Virus record (IMG/VR): IMGVR_UViG_3300033388_002769
Span: 1-24,462 of that record
Origin: a virus
Reading direction: 5' to 3' (one strand)
Length of the DNA stretch: 24,462 bases
In this document: piece after piece, positions 1-9,213 of the stretch
How positions within the stretch are numbered: position 1 is the first letter of the stretch
Layout of the letters: every line of letters begins with the position of its first letter
Program-made: the position numbers and the translations under genes
Notes under the pieces: generated by a model
Told to the model about the DNA's origin: nothing
What the model saw: only the letters and a program-made list of their open reading frames with translations
Database searches by the model: none

Positions 1-3000
1 GGCCTTGTTGTCGAGCGCCTCCGTCATCGCGTCGCCATCGGTGGGCCTCGCGGCGCTGACGATGGGCGCGTCGTTGTTCATCATCGCCAGGCGACCGCTC
101 TTGGTGTTGCCCCCAGTCTTGCGAGAGGCTTCGGTGAACTTGATGGCGTCGGACACCGACTCGTTGATCACCTTCACCACCTGGTCGAACGCCTCCGGCG
201 TGACCTGCCCAGAGAGATACGGGTCCAGCTCCCACGTACTGACCACGATCTTCCGCAAGCTGGACAAGAACTCGTTGAGCAGCTTCACCAGGCGGTCGAA
301 TGCGCTCTTGTCTGCCGTGCGAAGCTCGGCCCAGAAGCTGGCGTCTTGGGAGGCGCCACCGTAGATCCTGGCCGCGCCCTCCTCATATTTCTCCGCCGCG
401 CTGAGGTGCCCATAATAGAGGCTGTTCCTCATCATGCGGGACTTCGATATGCGGTACCCGGACTTCTTCATGGCCCGTTCGATCTTGCCTCGCATCCCGA
501 AGTTCGCACCAAGCACATGCACGATCTCGTGCGTGACAGTACGCAGGATGCTGAGATGACCAAAGTCGCCGCTATTTATGTTTACCGAGATCGAGTTCAG
601 GTCGGGCGAGTAGCTGCCGCCCAGCTTGGGATTGGCGCTGACCACCAAGAGCCTGACGCCCATCTTGTCTAGCAGGGCCCGCATTTCAACCATCAGGTCA
701 TAGACGCTATCGGACATCTTGGCTTTGAAATTCTCGATGGGGCCCAGCTCAACCTTGCCGGACAGGCCCATCTGGCTCAGCCATCTATTCACGCTGGCGG
801 CTTCAGCGGTGAGCTCCTTGGCGGTGGGTTGCTCAGTCTTGAGCTTCTCCGACTTCGCGGCCTTCTTTGGCTTCGGCTTCGCCTTCGGCTTGGGGGCGGG
901 GGCTTTCTTCAGGGGCTTCTTCTTGGCCGGTGCCTCCTTGCCGCGGGTCTCAAGGCCGAGGTCCTTCGCGGAGCCCTCGTGTCTCACGGGGATGGCGTCC
1001 TGTCCGAGAACAACGAACACGCCGGGGCCAGAGCCAAACTCCGGCCTCACCAGGTACCCGTCGTAACCGGCGTCTAGCACGGCTGCTTCGAACGAGGCGT
1101 GGTCGTCCTTCGCGTCCGCCATCATCTGCCTCATCAGGGTCTGATTGGCGAGGATGTTGTCGAACTGCTGCGAATGAACTTCCCCGCCCACTCCCGGCTC
1201 CGGCCGGGGTGCGGTCTTGAACGGCTCGGCCTCGTAGAAGTAGGACCGCTTCTTGATCCTGGGGTCCTTCGCGTCGTTGAGAAACTTGGCCTCGGCTCCC
1301 TTGCGGCCGGTGCCATACGACGCCCCGCTCAGCTCAGTCCGGGCCTCCTGCGAATAGTGGATGCCAATTACGCTCATCGCTCCCGGCTGCTTCCCCTTCT
1401 CGGAGAGCACAATCCCTTGACCCTTCCTCGGGGCAATGAGCTGGCCGCCCTTGTAGATATGCCTCTTCGGCTTGGTCAGCTTCTTCTTCTTCTTGGGCGG
1501 TGCCTTCTTGAGGGGCTTCGCAGCCGGAGTAGCCCCGGCCGCAGGGGCCACATCCGCCGGAGGGGTCGGCTTAGGTGTGGTCTTATCCTGCGGCTTAACC
1601 GTCGGGGCCTTCTCTTTGGGCTTGGTCGCTGCGGGCTTCTCGGGCTTGGGCTCTTCTTGCTTCGGCACCTTGGACTTGGCTTGTTCGCGGGCCATGGGGA
1701 TCGCGTTGCTCTTGTCGTCCTTGTGAACCTGATTCATCGCGCGAATCAGCTCTTCGGACATAACCGGAGCCGGGCTCTGGCCCTGCTGGACGGTGACGGG
1801 GATACGGGCGACAACCCACTCGGGGATGCCGTACTTCTCGGCTACGCGCTTCACGGCGCCGACACCGATATCTCCGCGCTGGTACAGCTCGATCGTGACG
1901 TATGCGAGCGCCAGCTTATCGTCAGCGTTCAGCACGTCCTCGGCTGTCAGGTCCTGGCCCATCTGGATGAGCTGTTCCGTGCTCATGGTGCCGAAGAAGG
2001 CGTCGTTCTGCCGGTGATGCAGCTCGTCCACCAGGACGGAGTACCGGAAGATGTCCATCCTGTCAGACGTGCCGGCATTCACCTTAGACTGCAAATCATG
2101 TACTGCTTCCTCAACTTGCTTGTCGGTGAACGCAGCCACGGCGTCACGGAGCCCGCCGATCTCGCCCGGGGTGGCCCCTAGGGACGCCTCTAGCGCCTCG
2201 TCCAGGTTCTTGACCCTCGCGGCCTGCACCTCGATCTCCTTATCCCCGGCCTTCTCTAGGGAGCCGTCAGGGGCCTCGGTGGTGTCATCACCCTTTTCGA
2301 CCCGCTTCCCGTGCTCTCTGAAGGACATGCCGGCCTTGCGGCCGAACAGCATCGCAGCGGAGAAACCGATGATCCCACCGATCCCACCCTCCTCCCAATG
2401 CGAATCCCAGTTCTCGTGGGCCGTCTCGACGAATCCAGTGGGCCCACCCGTCGCGCCGCGCTGCATCACCCAGTCGTCCAGGTAGCCCTGGTAGATTTCC
2501 TGCCCACCCTCGGTGGCGGCTTCGATGACTGCCTTCTTGAATAGGCGCATGCCGGAGAACAGGGGCGCGTTCATCATGGTGGACACGGCGATGTTCGGAA
2601 GGATGGCCCGCTGGGCCTCGGTCGCGGCCTGCTCCAGGGACATACCCTCGTCCAGCTTGCGGTCGATCTGCGAACCGGCCTCCATCATGGCTTCGAATGA
2701 GCCCATGGTGACACCGCCGGCGATCATCGGTGCGAACTTGCCGAGCTTGCCGGCCTTGTGCGCCTTGGTCAGCAGCGACGCCACCTTGCCAATCTTGCCA
2801 ACGCCCATGGCGGGGATCAGTAGGGTGGCCATGAACCCGGCACCATTCGCGAGCTTGTCGACGAACGACGGGTCGGCCACGCCGAAGGTGTCCTCAAGCA
2901 CGTCAGACCCGGCCCGGCCCCATTCCACCATCTTCTCGTTGCCGGTAAGGCCGCCGATAGCCGTGAGCAGGTCGGTCCAGCCGCCGGTAAACCCATGCGC

Positions 3001-3270
3001 GAACGACTTGAAACCGTCGAGCACCACGTTCTTGTCGCCGTTTTCTCCGATGGCCTTCGAGATGTTGTCCACATAGATGCTGTGGTCTTCGCGCTTCTGC
3101 ACGCCGAAGCCCGACCCACCCGAGAGCTGATTCAGCTTCGCGGATATGGAAGGGTCTACGATCTCTCCACCAAACGGCGAAGAGAATTCAACCTCGGCCA
3201 CCGGCTTCGCGCCGCCGGACATGGCCTCCAGTGCCTCGATGATTCCCGGGTCGGTTATCTCTTTGGACAC
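1..3270 (-). CDS. Large internal virion (ejection) protein, T7 gp16-like position, with ART-like and HEXXH peptidase segments; truncated by window edge
   Basis: An open frame of 1090 codons runs off the left edge. I chose the GTG start at 3270 because AGGAG sits 5 nt upstream and the previous gene ends 8 nt before it. It is the fourth gene in a gp13-gp14-gp15-gp16-like series, so I infer a protein ejected with the DNA. The N-terminal ~300 residues have hydrophobic stretches (e.g. GFMATLLIPAMGVG). A Pro/Lys/Ala-rich linker covers about residues 521-605 and includes a run of five lysines. Residues ~632-770 (GIHYSQEA... SYFYEAE... PEPGVGGEVH... GYDGYL) resemble ADP-ribosyltransferase-like domains of phage polyvalent proteins. 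A second basic linker spans ~775-810. HEIVH at 914-918, followed by SAAEKYEEGAARIYGG, looks like a zinc metallopeptidase site with a possible third Glu ligand. I do not see the N-terminal transglycosylase of T7 gp16. The coding frame is certain, the ejection role likely, the enzyme calls moderate. Confidence 0.85.
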   Translation of the reverse strand, partial: MSKEITDPGIIEALEAMSGGAKPVAEVEFSSPFGGEIVDPSISAKLNQLSGGSGFGVQKREDHSIYVDNISKAIGENGDKNVVLDGFKSFAHGFTGGWTDLLTAIGGLTGNEKMVEWGRAGSDVLEDTFGVADPSFVDKLANGAGFMATLLIPAMGVGKIGKVASLLTKAHKAGKLGKFAPMIAGGVTMGSFEAMMEAGSQIDRKLDEGMSLEQAATEAQRAILPNIAVSTMMNAPLFSGMRLFKKAVIEAATEGGQEIYQGYLDDWVMQRGATGGPTGFVETAHENWDSHWEEGGIGGIIGFSAAMLFGRKAGMSFREHGKRVEKGDDTTEAPDGSLEKAGDKEIEVQAARVKNLDEALEASLGATPGEIGGLRDAVAAFTDKQVEEAVHDLQSKVNAGTSDRMDIFRYSVLVDELHHRQNDAFFGTMSTEQLIQMGQDLTAEDVLNADDKLALAYVTIELYQRGDIGVGAVKRVAEKYGIPEWVVARIPVTVQQGQSPAPVMSEELIRAMNQVHKDDKSNAIPMAREQAKSKVPKQEEPKPEKPAATKPKEKAPTVKPQDKTTPKPTPPADVAPAAGATPAAKPLKKAPPKKKKKLTKPKRHIYKGGQLIAPRKGQGIVLSEKGKQPGAMSVIGIHYSQEARTELSGASYGTGRKGAEAKFLNDAKDPRIKKRSYFYEAEPFKTAPRPEPGVGGEVHSQQFDNILANQTLMRQMMADAKDDHASFEAAVLDAGYDGYLVRPEFGSGPGVFVVLGQDAIPVRHEGSAKDLGLETRGKEAPAKKKPLKKAPAPKPKAKPKPKKAAKSEKLKTEQPTAKELTAEAASVNRWLSQMGLSGKVELGPIENFKAKMSDSVYDLMVEMRALLDKMGVRLLVVSANPKLGGSYSPDLNSISVNINSGDFGHLSILRTVTHEIVHVLGANFGMRGKIERAMKKSGYRISKSRMMRNSLYYGHLSAAEKYEEGAARIYGGASQDASFWAELRTADKSAFDRLVKLLNEFLSSLRKIVVSTWELDPYLSGQVTPEAFDQVVKVINESVSDAIKFTEASRKTGGNTKSGRLAMMNNDAPIVSAARPTDGDAMTEALDNKA

Positions 3271-3278
3271 GTCGACTC

Positions 3279-4838
3279 CTACGGCTTTACCGAATTGAAG
3301 AAGTTGGTCGCTGCTCTCCCTACCGTTCGCTTCGCTCCGCCGAACATGTCAGCCGCAACGCCGGCTGTTTCGTCGAAGGCTCCGAGGATGTTCTGGGTTC
3401 CTTCGCCGAAGACCGAATCGCTGTAACTCGGCATTACGAACGGCTCGTTGTCTCCGAACGGACTCGGGGTGCCAGTATCGACACCAAGCGGGTCGGCGTC
3501 CAGCGGCTCTTCGTCCCTGGCCACGGCCTTGATGCGGCCGATCTTCGCGGCCTGGGTCGCGCCAGAGCTGAGCGCCTGGTCGGTGATCTCGGACTTGCGC
3601 TTCGCTTCTGCGAACCCAGCCACGTCCTCCTGGGTCACCCTGCGCCATTTTTCGTTGGAAGAGTCCTTCGCGTACAGGCCCTCGGGGATGTTGGCGTCAC
3701 TGCCGTCCATCCACTGGTACTTGTGGTTCACCGGCAGGAGGGGCCATGCAGCCTCGACCCACTGCGGGGCCGTGGCGATGCCCGGCACGTCGACGTATGA
3801 CTCCTGCTTGGTGACCTTGACCGACTTGAGCTTGTTCCCGTAGTCGTGGATCAACTGGTACTGGATCTCCGCTTCGGACATGCCGCGCTGCACCATGCCT
3901 GGGATCTTGGAGGCGAGCAGGTTGAAGTCCTTGAGCTTGTGGGGCTCGCCGCTCAGGTCGATCTCGAATACTCCGTCCACCAAGCTGCCCCGGCCGCCCA
4001 CGATGCTGACCGCGATCTGGTTCGCGAAGTTCAGCTTCTGTAGCTCACGCTTCGCGAGCGCCCCGTCGCGCGCCTGGGTCTCGCTCATGCCCTGGCCCAG
4101 GTTGTCGCGGACGTCGTACAGCATCTCCATTTGCAGATTGACCTGCTCCGGCTGCATCCCGACGCCGGCCAGGTAGTTCTTGTAGTCGAGCGCGAACATG
4201 GAGAAGTGCTCGGGGCTCTGTAGGATCTGCGTCCGCGTCATCTTCAGTTCGTCCCCGAGCGCGGTCAGGGCCTGCGAAGCCGTCGCGACTTCGCCACCGA
4301 TCTGGGAAACGGCCAGGCGCTGCTCGTGGTCAAGCTCGTCCTCGGCAGCGTCCAGGTACGCCTTGCGCGAACCGTAACCGGCCGCCTGGTGTGGGGCGCG
4401 GCGCTTCTGGATATTGCGAACATCCCCAAGGCCGTCCTCTTCGAACCGAGGCAGGACGATACCCTCCTCGTCCGCGGTGGCGGTGGCTGTCACCGAAGAC
4501 TCGGCCAGCCCGGCGGCGGCAGGACCGGCGCGACGCGGAGCCTGCTCGGCGACCTGCGGCCCATAGGACGCCATGAAGTTGCCCACGTTCAGGTGTGGGG
4601 GAAGGATATCCCCGTAGGCTTCATTCCCCATCTGGAGGAACGACGCTACCTCTCTGACGTCAGACGGCCCCTGCATGCCGTCGATCATGGCCTGGGCCTT
4701 GGTCGCGAATTCTGTGGCCTGGCCAACCAGCAAGCGCGGCTCACTGGACGACCCAGACGATCCTCGCGCCCTGTTGGATGCGTTACCGACCTGCGCTCCC
4801 TGAAGGAAGCTACTGAGTGGAGTGTCGAACAGTCCCAT
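3279..4838 (-). CDS. Internal virion protein, T7 gp15-like position
   Basis: This encodes 519 aa. The ATG at 4838 is preceded by AAGGAG with 5-nt spacing. It lies between the gp14-like and gp16-like genes, where T7 gp15 forms part of the periplasmic ejection tube, so I infer an ejection-channel subunit. It is shorter than T7 gp15 (about 750 aa). The sequence is mostly predicted helical, with Gln/Ala/Glu-rich stretches such as DAAEDELDHEQRLAVSQI and KRELQKLNFANQIAVSI. There is no transmembrane segment and no catalytic motif I recognise. The N-terminus (MGLFDTPLSSFLQGAQVG) is typical of small-headed phage structural proteins. The C-terminus is Gly/Ala-rich. The next gene starts 8 nt beyond its TAG, so translation is probably coupled. 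The assignment rests on synteny and size rather than clear sequence similarity. Confidence 0.8.
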   Translation of the reverse strand: MGLFDTPLSSFLQGAQVGNASNRARGSSGSSSEPRLLVGQATEFATKAQAMIDGMQGPSDVREVASFLQMGNEAYGDILPPHLNVGNFMASYGPQVAEQAPRRAGPAAAGLAESSVTATATADEEGIVLPRFEEDGLGDVRNIQKRRAPHQAAGYGSRKAYLDAAEDELDHEQRLAVSQIGGEVATASQALTALGDELKMTRTQILQSPEHFSMFALDYKNYLAGVGMQPEQVNLQMEMLYDVRDNLGQGMSETQARDGALAKRELQKLNFANQIAVSIVGGRGSLVDGVFEIDLSGEPHKLKDFNLLASKIPGMVQRGMSEAEIQYQLIHDYGNKLKSVKVTKQESYVDVPGIATAPQWVEAAWPLLPVNHKYQWMDGSDANIPEGLYAKDSSNEKWRRVTQEDVAGFAEAKRKSEITDQALSSGATQAAKIGRIKAVARDEEPLDADPLGVDTGTPSPFGDNEPFVMPSYSDSVFGEGTQNILGAFDETAGVAADMFGGAKRTVGRAATNFFNSVKP

Positions 4839-4847
4839 GGTCGCTCC

Positions 4848-5483
4848 TTACGCCAGCTTCTTATTGAGGTAGCTGTTTTCCATCGTGGCAGCCATCCCGA
4901 GCAGTCCGAACCCGGCGTTCAACGGGTTGTCTTGGCCGGTCGTGGTCTGGCCGATGTTGCGAAGCTGGTCGAACTGCGCGTACTGGCCACCGAGGGTGTT
5001 CACTCTGTTCATCGCCTCGTTCGCGCGGTTGCCGGCGACCTGCTCTCCGGTCAACACGGCACTGCGGTTCACTTCGCCCTGGGCCGAAGAGCGGCCCTCC
5101 GCAAGGGTCCGTGTCTGATACAGGTTGATGCTGCCAAGCCCGCCGCCGGTGCGCGCCGTGTTGACGTCTAGCTGCTCCTGCTGTGCGTCGAACAAGCGGT
5201 TCACTTCCTGCGTGCCTTGAGTGCGGACGATGCCACTGATCTTCTTGAAGACCTCCTCCCGGGCCTCGGGGCTCATGGCCTCAAGCGCGCCGGGGTACAT
5301 CTTCATGATTCTGCTGACTGCCGCCTGCTCTTCGGGGGTGTATTCCCTGCGAATCGCCTCAGTGCTCTGCTCGCCGCCTCCGCCGAACAGCCCGGCAATC
5401 GCACCGAGCCCTGCTCCGACTGGACCGCCCATCGCGAGCCCTCCGGCCGCCCCGGACGCCGCCCCAGCTACGCTAAATGACAT
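4848..5483 (-). CDS. Internal virion protein, T7 gp14-like position, glycine-rich hydrophobic N-terminus
   Basis: This encodes 211 aa from ATG 5483, preceded by AAGGAG at 7-nt spacing. That site lies inside the last codons of the upstream acetyltransferase-like gene, and the two genes overlap by 11 nt. Residues ~4-38 are a Gly/Ala-rich hydrophobic stretch (AGAASGAAGGLAMGGPVG, GAGLGAIAGLFGGGG) that could insert into a membrane. The rest is polar and helical with many Gln and Asn. T7 gp14 (196 aa) is the ejected protein thought to form the outer-membrane part of the ejection channel. The matching size, place and hydrophobic N-terminus support that role here. A longer start (MTRSTAMSF) is possible but lacks a ribosome site. 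Confidence 0.82.
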   Translation of the reverse strand: MSFSVAGAASGAAGGLAMGGPVGAGLGAIAGLFGGGGEQSTEAIRREYTPEEQAAVSRIMKMYPGALEAMSPEAREEVFKKISGIVRTQGTQEVNRLFDAQQEQLDVNTARTGGGLGSINLYQTRTLAEGRSSAQGEVNRSAVLTGEQVAGNRANEAMNRVNTLGGQYAQFDQLRNIGQTTTGQDNPLNAGFGLLGMAATMENSYLNKKLA

Positions 5484-5979
5484 CGCCGTACTCCTTGTCA
5501 AAGTCCGAAGCCGTCAAGCCCAGAACGTACAAATCTTCTGGGGAGTCGCTGCGGCGGAAGTGAACCCCGTCGCGAATCTTCCCCTCCATCTTGAACCCGA
5601 TGGCGCGAAGCGCCTTCTTGGTGCGGCCTCGCGAATCTGGCACGTATGCGCTCAGCCTACGGAACCCGGGTTGTGCGAATATGTCTTTCAACATGCCAAC
5701 CATCGCCCCGCGAAGCTGCTCTCTGTAGTCGTCAACTGAGCGGAAATACTTGGGTACCGGGATGAGGTCGATGGAACCGGTCGCTCGTGATTCTTGAATG
5801 TTAACGAACACTTTTCCAACGACCTCATCACCTTCCAACAGAACCGACTGGTCGCTACGCCTGATAGCGCAGCATGACGCGGCCGCCTCTAGCGGATTGA
5901 CCGGCATGAGCCGGTGGCGAAGGATCATCTCAAGGATGTCCTCCTCGTCCCAGGCATAAGGGCCTAGCGTCCATTCCAT
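5473..5979 (-). CDS. GNAT-like acetyltransferase-fold internal virion protein, T7 gp13-like position
   Basis: This encodes 168 aa from ATG 5979, one nucleotide after the tail tubular B stop (TAACATG), with a GGGAGGGG ribosome site just upstream. The C-terminal half has a GNAT-like pattern: a beta strand (RRLSAYVPDSRGRTKKAL), a helix that starts after the Arg-Gly-Arg, then AIGFKMEGKIRDGVHF, which resembles the GF.EG segment common in these acetyltransferases. Earlier residues ~52-75 (VVGKVFVNIQESRATGSIDL) fit the central strands. T7-like phages carry gp13 at this point, and several gp13 relatives are annotated as acetyltransferase-like. Whether it is catalytic cannot be told from sequence. It could be a structural protein that uses the fold, or an enzyme modifying a host or virion target. 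Confidence 0.8.
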   Translation of the reverse strand: MEWTLGPYAWDEEDILEMILRHRLMPVNPLEAAASCCAIRRSDQSVLLEGDEVVGKVFVNIQESRATGSIDLIPVPKYFRSVDDYREQLRGAMVGMLKDIFAQPGFRRLSAYVPDSRGRTKKALRAIGFKMEGKIRDGVHFRRSDSPEDLYVLGLTASDFDKEYGDVI

Positions 5980-5980
5980 G

Positions 5981-8299
5981 TTATCCCCTCCCACCCTTCA
6001 TGTGGACATCGAGGCTGGCGCCAATGATGTCAACGCCCTGAGTAGAGTCGTCGTAGAACCTGAACCGCCGCAACCTGGAGATCCCAGTGAGGGCGTACCG
6101 TATCAGGGCCTTGCCGGTGTCGTTCCAAATGAATCCGTCCCACAGCGCGGATCCCCAGTAGGCGCCCTCTGAGCCGCGAATCACCACGGCGTCGCTCGCC
6201 TCCGTCCAGGACCCGTCGAAGTCCGCGCCGTGCTCGATCGAAAGTGTCCCGCGGCCATTATCGCCGAACACGATGGTCAGGTAAAGCGCGCGCTTCGCGA
6301 ACTCCACGCCGCCTCCGTATGGGCGCCAATTCGAGATGTACTCGAACTCGATCGCTTCGTCAGTCCATTCCACGCTCGCGCCGCCAACCATGTCGGCCGT
6401 CTCGCCGGATGTCGCCCCAGTGAGCTCCTGCCCGTCGGTCGGCAGGTCGCCAGAAATCAGGATCACTACCGCTGTACCTTCGTTGAGCCCGGACGAGTGG
6501 GTCATGCTGGTAATCCCCACGAGTCCGCCGGAGTATCCCAGGATCTCGGCCGGATCGAACGGACCGGTGGTGTTGTCGTATGCAATACTATACAGCCCCT
6601 GGGTGCTTCTGCTGTCAAACAGGCCGGTGTTCATCAGGTAGACGTCGCCGTCGAGGTTGATCTGGTAGGCTGACTCTTCTTCGTTCAGGGTGTCGCCGAA
6701 CTTGGCCACGGAATTGTTCTCGGTGTATCGTCCATCCCAGACGGACCACCTACGCTGCTCGACTTCCGTCATCGCCGGATACATGGCGAATGCCCTGTCC
6801 GGCACGGTCGCGCCCTCGCCAGGTGCGAACCACATCACCCGCTCGTTCTCCCGGTCCCAAAAGCCGTGGATCTTGTCCCGGTTGGCTGGCGTGGTCTCGT
6901 CGATAGCTTCCTGTATTTCGAAGCAAAGAGAGCCGTGTACCAGGTCGCCATACCTGTCGGTGGTTCCGAGGCTTCGCGGCCCGTCCAGGCTCCAAAACAG
7001 CAGATCATTGCCGTATGCGAAGATACTGTTGTCACTCACTGCGCCGGAGTTGATCACGCGAACGAGCCCGAGGTTCTCGAAGGTGCTGCTGCCCGGGATG
7101 CCCGAGTAGATGAATATCTTCCGGCGCTTAAACACGACGATGTACCCAGAGAATTCGCGAACCCCGATAACCAGGTCCCCGTCCCCGCGATTGCAGTAAA
7201 AGAACCCGCCATCCAGCCCTGGATTCGACACAGCAGCCGCCTCGTCTGCCGCTTCGTTCGCGGGTGTCGTGGCGTCCTGGAAGCTGACCTTCCCGATGTG
7301 CCACGGAATGCCGAGGGCGGAGTAGTCGATACGATCAGGGTCCAACTCGAACCCGTAAGCGAACAGCCGCGCGGACTGACCTTCGCCGATGTACTCAATC
7401 CCGCGTGGGAAGTCAGTCACGTCACCGGCGGGCCAAGTTGCGCCGCCATCAGCGTTCGGATCTTCCCACCTGTCTGGGTAACCCGTGAACTGCTCCGACT
7501 CGGTGGTGGACCAGTTGGCCTTCGGCCAGCGGTGCAGGGCCGTCGGGAAGAACTCGGCGGTGCCATTATACCCGACGCTCAGCACGCCTTCGGCGAGCCA
7601 CCTGGAGCCGTCCGGGTTGCACAGATAGAACGTCGTGGAGGTGAGCCACTCCACCCTCCACGGGTTGTCATCGATGCGGCCACCGACGGCCCCGGAGGTG
7701 CCGCTGATCTTCACCCAGTCGCCCTCGCTGTCCCCGTCGTATGTCACAGGGGAGTCGATTTCCACTATAACCGGGTCACCGCTGCCGACGCCGGCCACCG
7801 TGTCAATGGTGATAGATTCGCGGAACTGATCATTGGCGACCCCGGTCATGATGTGCGGCTCGTCCGTGCCATTGGTGACGTACAGACACTCTCCGAGATA
7901 CTCCGTGATGTGAGGGTCTAGCTCGGAGAACGGGGCGTGGACTGACCTGTAGGTTTGACCGGCGGTGAACAGCAGCTCGATCTTGTCGAATTCGCCAGTG
8001 GAAAATTCATTGAGGTTGGGCACTCCGCCGCGAATGGCGAGCATGTACTTCTCGCCCGCCGACTGCTTAACGAGGGCCCCGATGAAGTCGCCGGCACCTT
8101 CGCCGTAGGGGCTGTAGACCGTGTCCCCGACCCCCATGGAGGCGAGCCCCGTCCGCTTACGAACGGACCCCTGCGGGCGGAAGTCGCAGTTCCTTGCCGT
8201 GCTGGCGAAGTCGATCTCCGCGAACACGTCGCGCTTCCGGGTGTTCAGCCCGCCGAACGTCATGGGCGGTATTTGGACTTTCTCTTCGTACCCTGCCAT
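5981..8299 (-). CDS. Tail tubular protein B (T7 gp12-like)
   Basis: This encodes 772 aa, close to T7 gp12 (about 794 aa). ATG 8299 overlaps the upstream TAA by one base (TAATG), a translational-coupling arrangement, with GGGGCG a few bases upstream. The N-terminus (residues ~6-45, KVQIPPMTFGGLNTRKRDVF then NCDFRPQGSVRKRTGL) has the usual pattern of this family: a glycine-rich opening followed by N-C-D/x-x-P-x-G-x-x-x-R-x-G. The remainder is long, beta-rich and full of Asp, Gly and Trp, as expected of the nozzle subunit of a short-tailed phage. It follows tail tubular protein A, its normal partner. I see no catalytic motif. The longer start at 8314 would be GTG without a ribosome site. Confidence 0.88.
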   Translation of the reverse strand: MAGYEEKVQIPPMTFGGLNTRKRDVFAEIDFASTARNCDFRPQGSVRKRTGLASMGVGDTVYSPYGEGAGDFIGALVKQSAGEKYMLAIRGGVPNLNEFSTGEFDKIELLFTAGQTYRSVHAPFSELDPHITEYLGECLYVTNGTDEPHIMTGVANDQFRESITIDTVAGVGSGDPVIVEIDSPVTYDGDSEGDWVKISGTSGAVGGRIDDNPWRVEWLTSTTFYLCNPDGSRWLAEGVLSVGYNGTAEFFPTALHRWPKANWSTTESEQFTGYPDRWEDPNADGGATWPAGDVTDFPRGIEYIGEGQSARLFAYGFELDPDRIDYSALGIPWHIGKVSFQDATTPANEAADEAAAVSNPGLDGGFFYCNRGDGDLVIGVREFSGYIVVFKRRKIFIYSGIPGSSTFENLGLVRVINSGAVSDNSIFAYGNDLLFWSLDGPRSLGTTDRYGDLVHGSLCFEIQEAIDETTPANRDKIHGFWDRENERVMWFAPGEGATVPDRAFAMYPAMTEVEQRRWSVWDGRYTENNSVAKFGDTLNEEESAYQINLDGDVYLMNTGLFDSRSTQGLYSIAYDNTTGPFDPAEILGYSGGLVGITSMTHSSGLNEGTAVVILISGDLPTDGQELTGATSGETADMVGGASVEWTDEAIEFEYISNWRPYGGGVEFAKRALYLTIVFGDNGRGTLSIEHGADFDGSWTEASDAVVIRGSEGAYWGSALWDGFIWNDTGKALIRYALTGISRLRRFRFYDDSTQGVDIIGASLDVHMKGGRG

Positions 8300-9135
8300 T
8301 ACAGTTCGCCCCATTCGCTGACGTGGTTGAACTGGGTGTCCCCGGCCTTCTGTAGATACTTCGCCACCTCAAGAGCGAGCATGCCTTCGCCGCGCTGTTC
8401 GTCTGCCACATAGTCGCTGTACTCCAACGACTGCTTGTATCTGGAGAGTGCCAGATTGTGGTGCGCCTCAAGCAGGTTCGTGGGCAGCGGGATCATGTCG
8501 TCGTTCAGCGACAGGTCCTTCTGGAAGCCCCAGTAGGCGACGAGCAGATCCAGGTTCATCGAAAAACCCTCTTCTTCGTCGTCCAGGTCAATGTCCGGTA
8601 TCGGGTAGATCCCTATCATGTCGCCGAAGATCGTGAAATGCTCCGGCACACCGCGCCATTGGTGTTGCTTCAAGTCAGCCATCTTTATGATCTGGGCAAG
8701 ATCGGTTTCGGTCACCTGGGTGTCAATCGGAATGGCGATCCAAGGGTACACCTTGATGAGCCGCTGGTAGTCGACGAATCGAACCGGGCCGTAGTCGTTG
8801 GTGATGCCGCCCGTGTCTTCGTCGCCAGTGACGTTCGAGCACGTAAGGAGGTCAGTAGCCCGCGCCGCCCAATCAGCGGGGAGCTGATACCACATAATGT
8901 TGTTCTCCATGGCGAGGTATCCCCACCTGCCGCGGAAATCCCACAAGCAGGCGTTGTAGACCCGCTGCAAGGCGTCGTCCACCGCGGCCTTGGCCCGCTC
9001 AACATGGTTTGACTGCGAGCCGGTGATGCTCGTCGGCGGATCCTCGCCGCAAGACCTGATCACTCGCTGCACAGCCACGAGGTACGTGCGCCCCGCCGGT
9101 TGCCGATCACCCGCGTATCCAGTCTTGAACGCCAT
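8299..9135 (-). CDS. Tail tubular protein A / head-tail adaptor (T7 gp11-like)
   Basis: This encodes 278 aa from ATG 9135. An AGAGG site lies 6 nt upstream, directly after the U-run of the preceding terminator; the longer GTG start at 9162 would begin inside that terminator. The protein is mixed alpha/beta. It has a long N-terminal helix region (RAKAAVDDALQRVYNACLW), the W-F-R-G-R-W-like step seen in gp11 relatives, and a C-terminal helical part (ALSRYKQSLEYSDYVADEQ). It lies immediately upstream of tail tubular protein B and downstream of the head genes, the T7 order. It probably forms the ring between portal and nozzle. It is longer than T7 gp11 (196 aa). The call combines synteny with overall pattern. 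Confidence 0.82.
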   Translation of the reverse strand: MAFKTGYAGDRQPAGRTYLVAVQRVIRSCGEDPPTSITGSQSNHVERAKAAVDDALQRVYNACLWDFRGRWGYLAMENNIMWYQLPADWAARATDLLTCSNVTGDEDTGGITNDYGPVRFVDYQRLIKVYPWIAIPIDTQVTETDLAQIIKMADLKQHQWRGVPEHFTIFGDMIGIYPIPDIDLDDEEEGFSMNLDLLVAYWGFQKDLSLNDDMIPLPTNLLEAHHNLALSRYKQSLEYSDYVADEQRGEGMLALEVAKYLQKAGDTQFNHVSEWGEL

Positions 9136-9149
9136 CTCAAACCTCTTTC

Positions 9150-9186
9150 TAAAAGGGGCCACTAGCCGTTACCGACTGCGGCCCCT
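9150..9186 (-). terminator. Intrinsic terminator between head and tail modules
   Basis: On the minus strand, AGGGGCC pairs with GGCCCCT (7 bp), with an inner stem AGTCG/CGGCT closed by a GTAA (GNRA) loop. The outer stem runs directly into TTTT. It sits in the gap between the 141-aa gene and tail tubular protein A. In T7 the main terminator (T-phi) also lies between capsid and tail genes, so I infer a partial terminator that lowers tail gene expression relative to head genes. Confidence 0.75.
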
Positions 9187-9213
9187 ACTGCCATTCGCAA
9201 CCTTCGCGAATTG

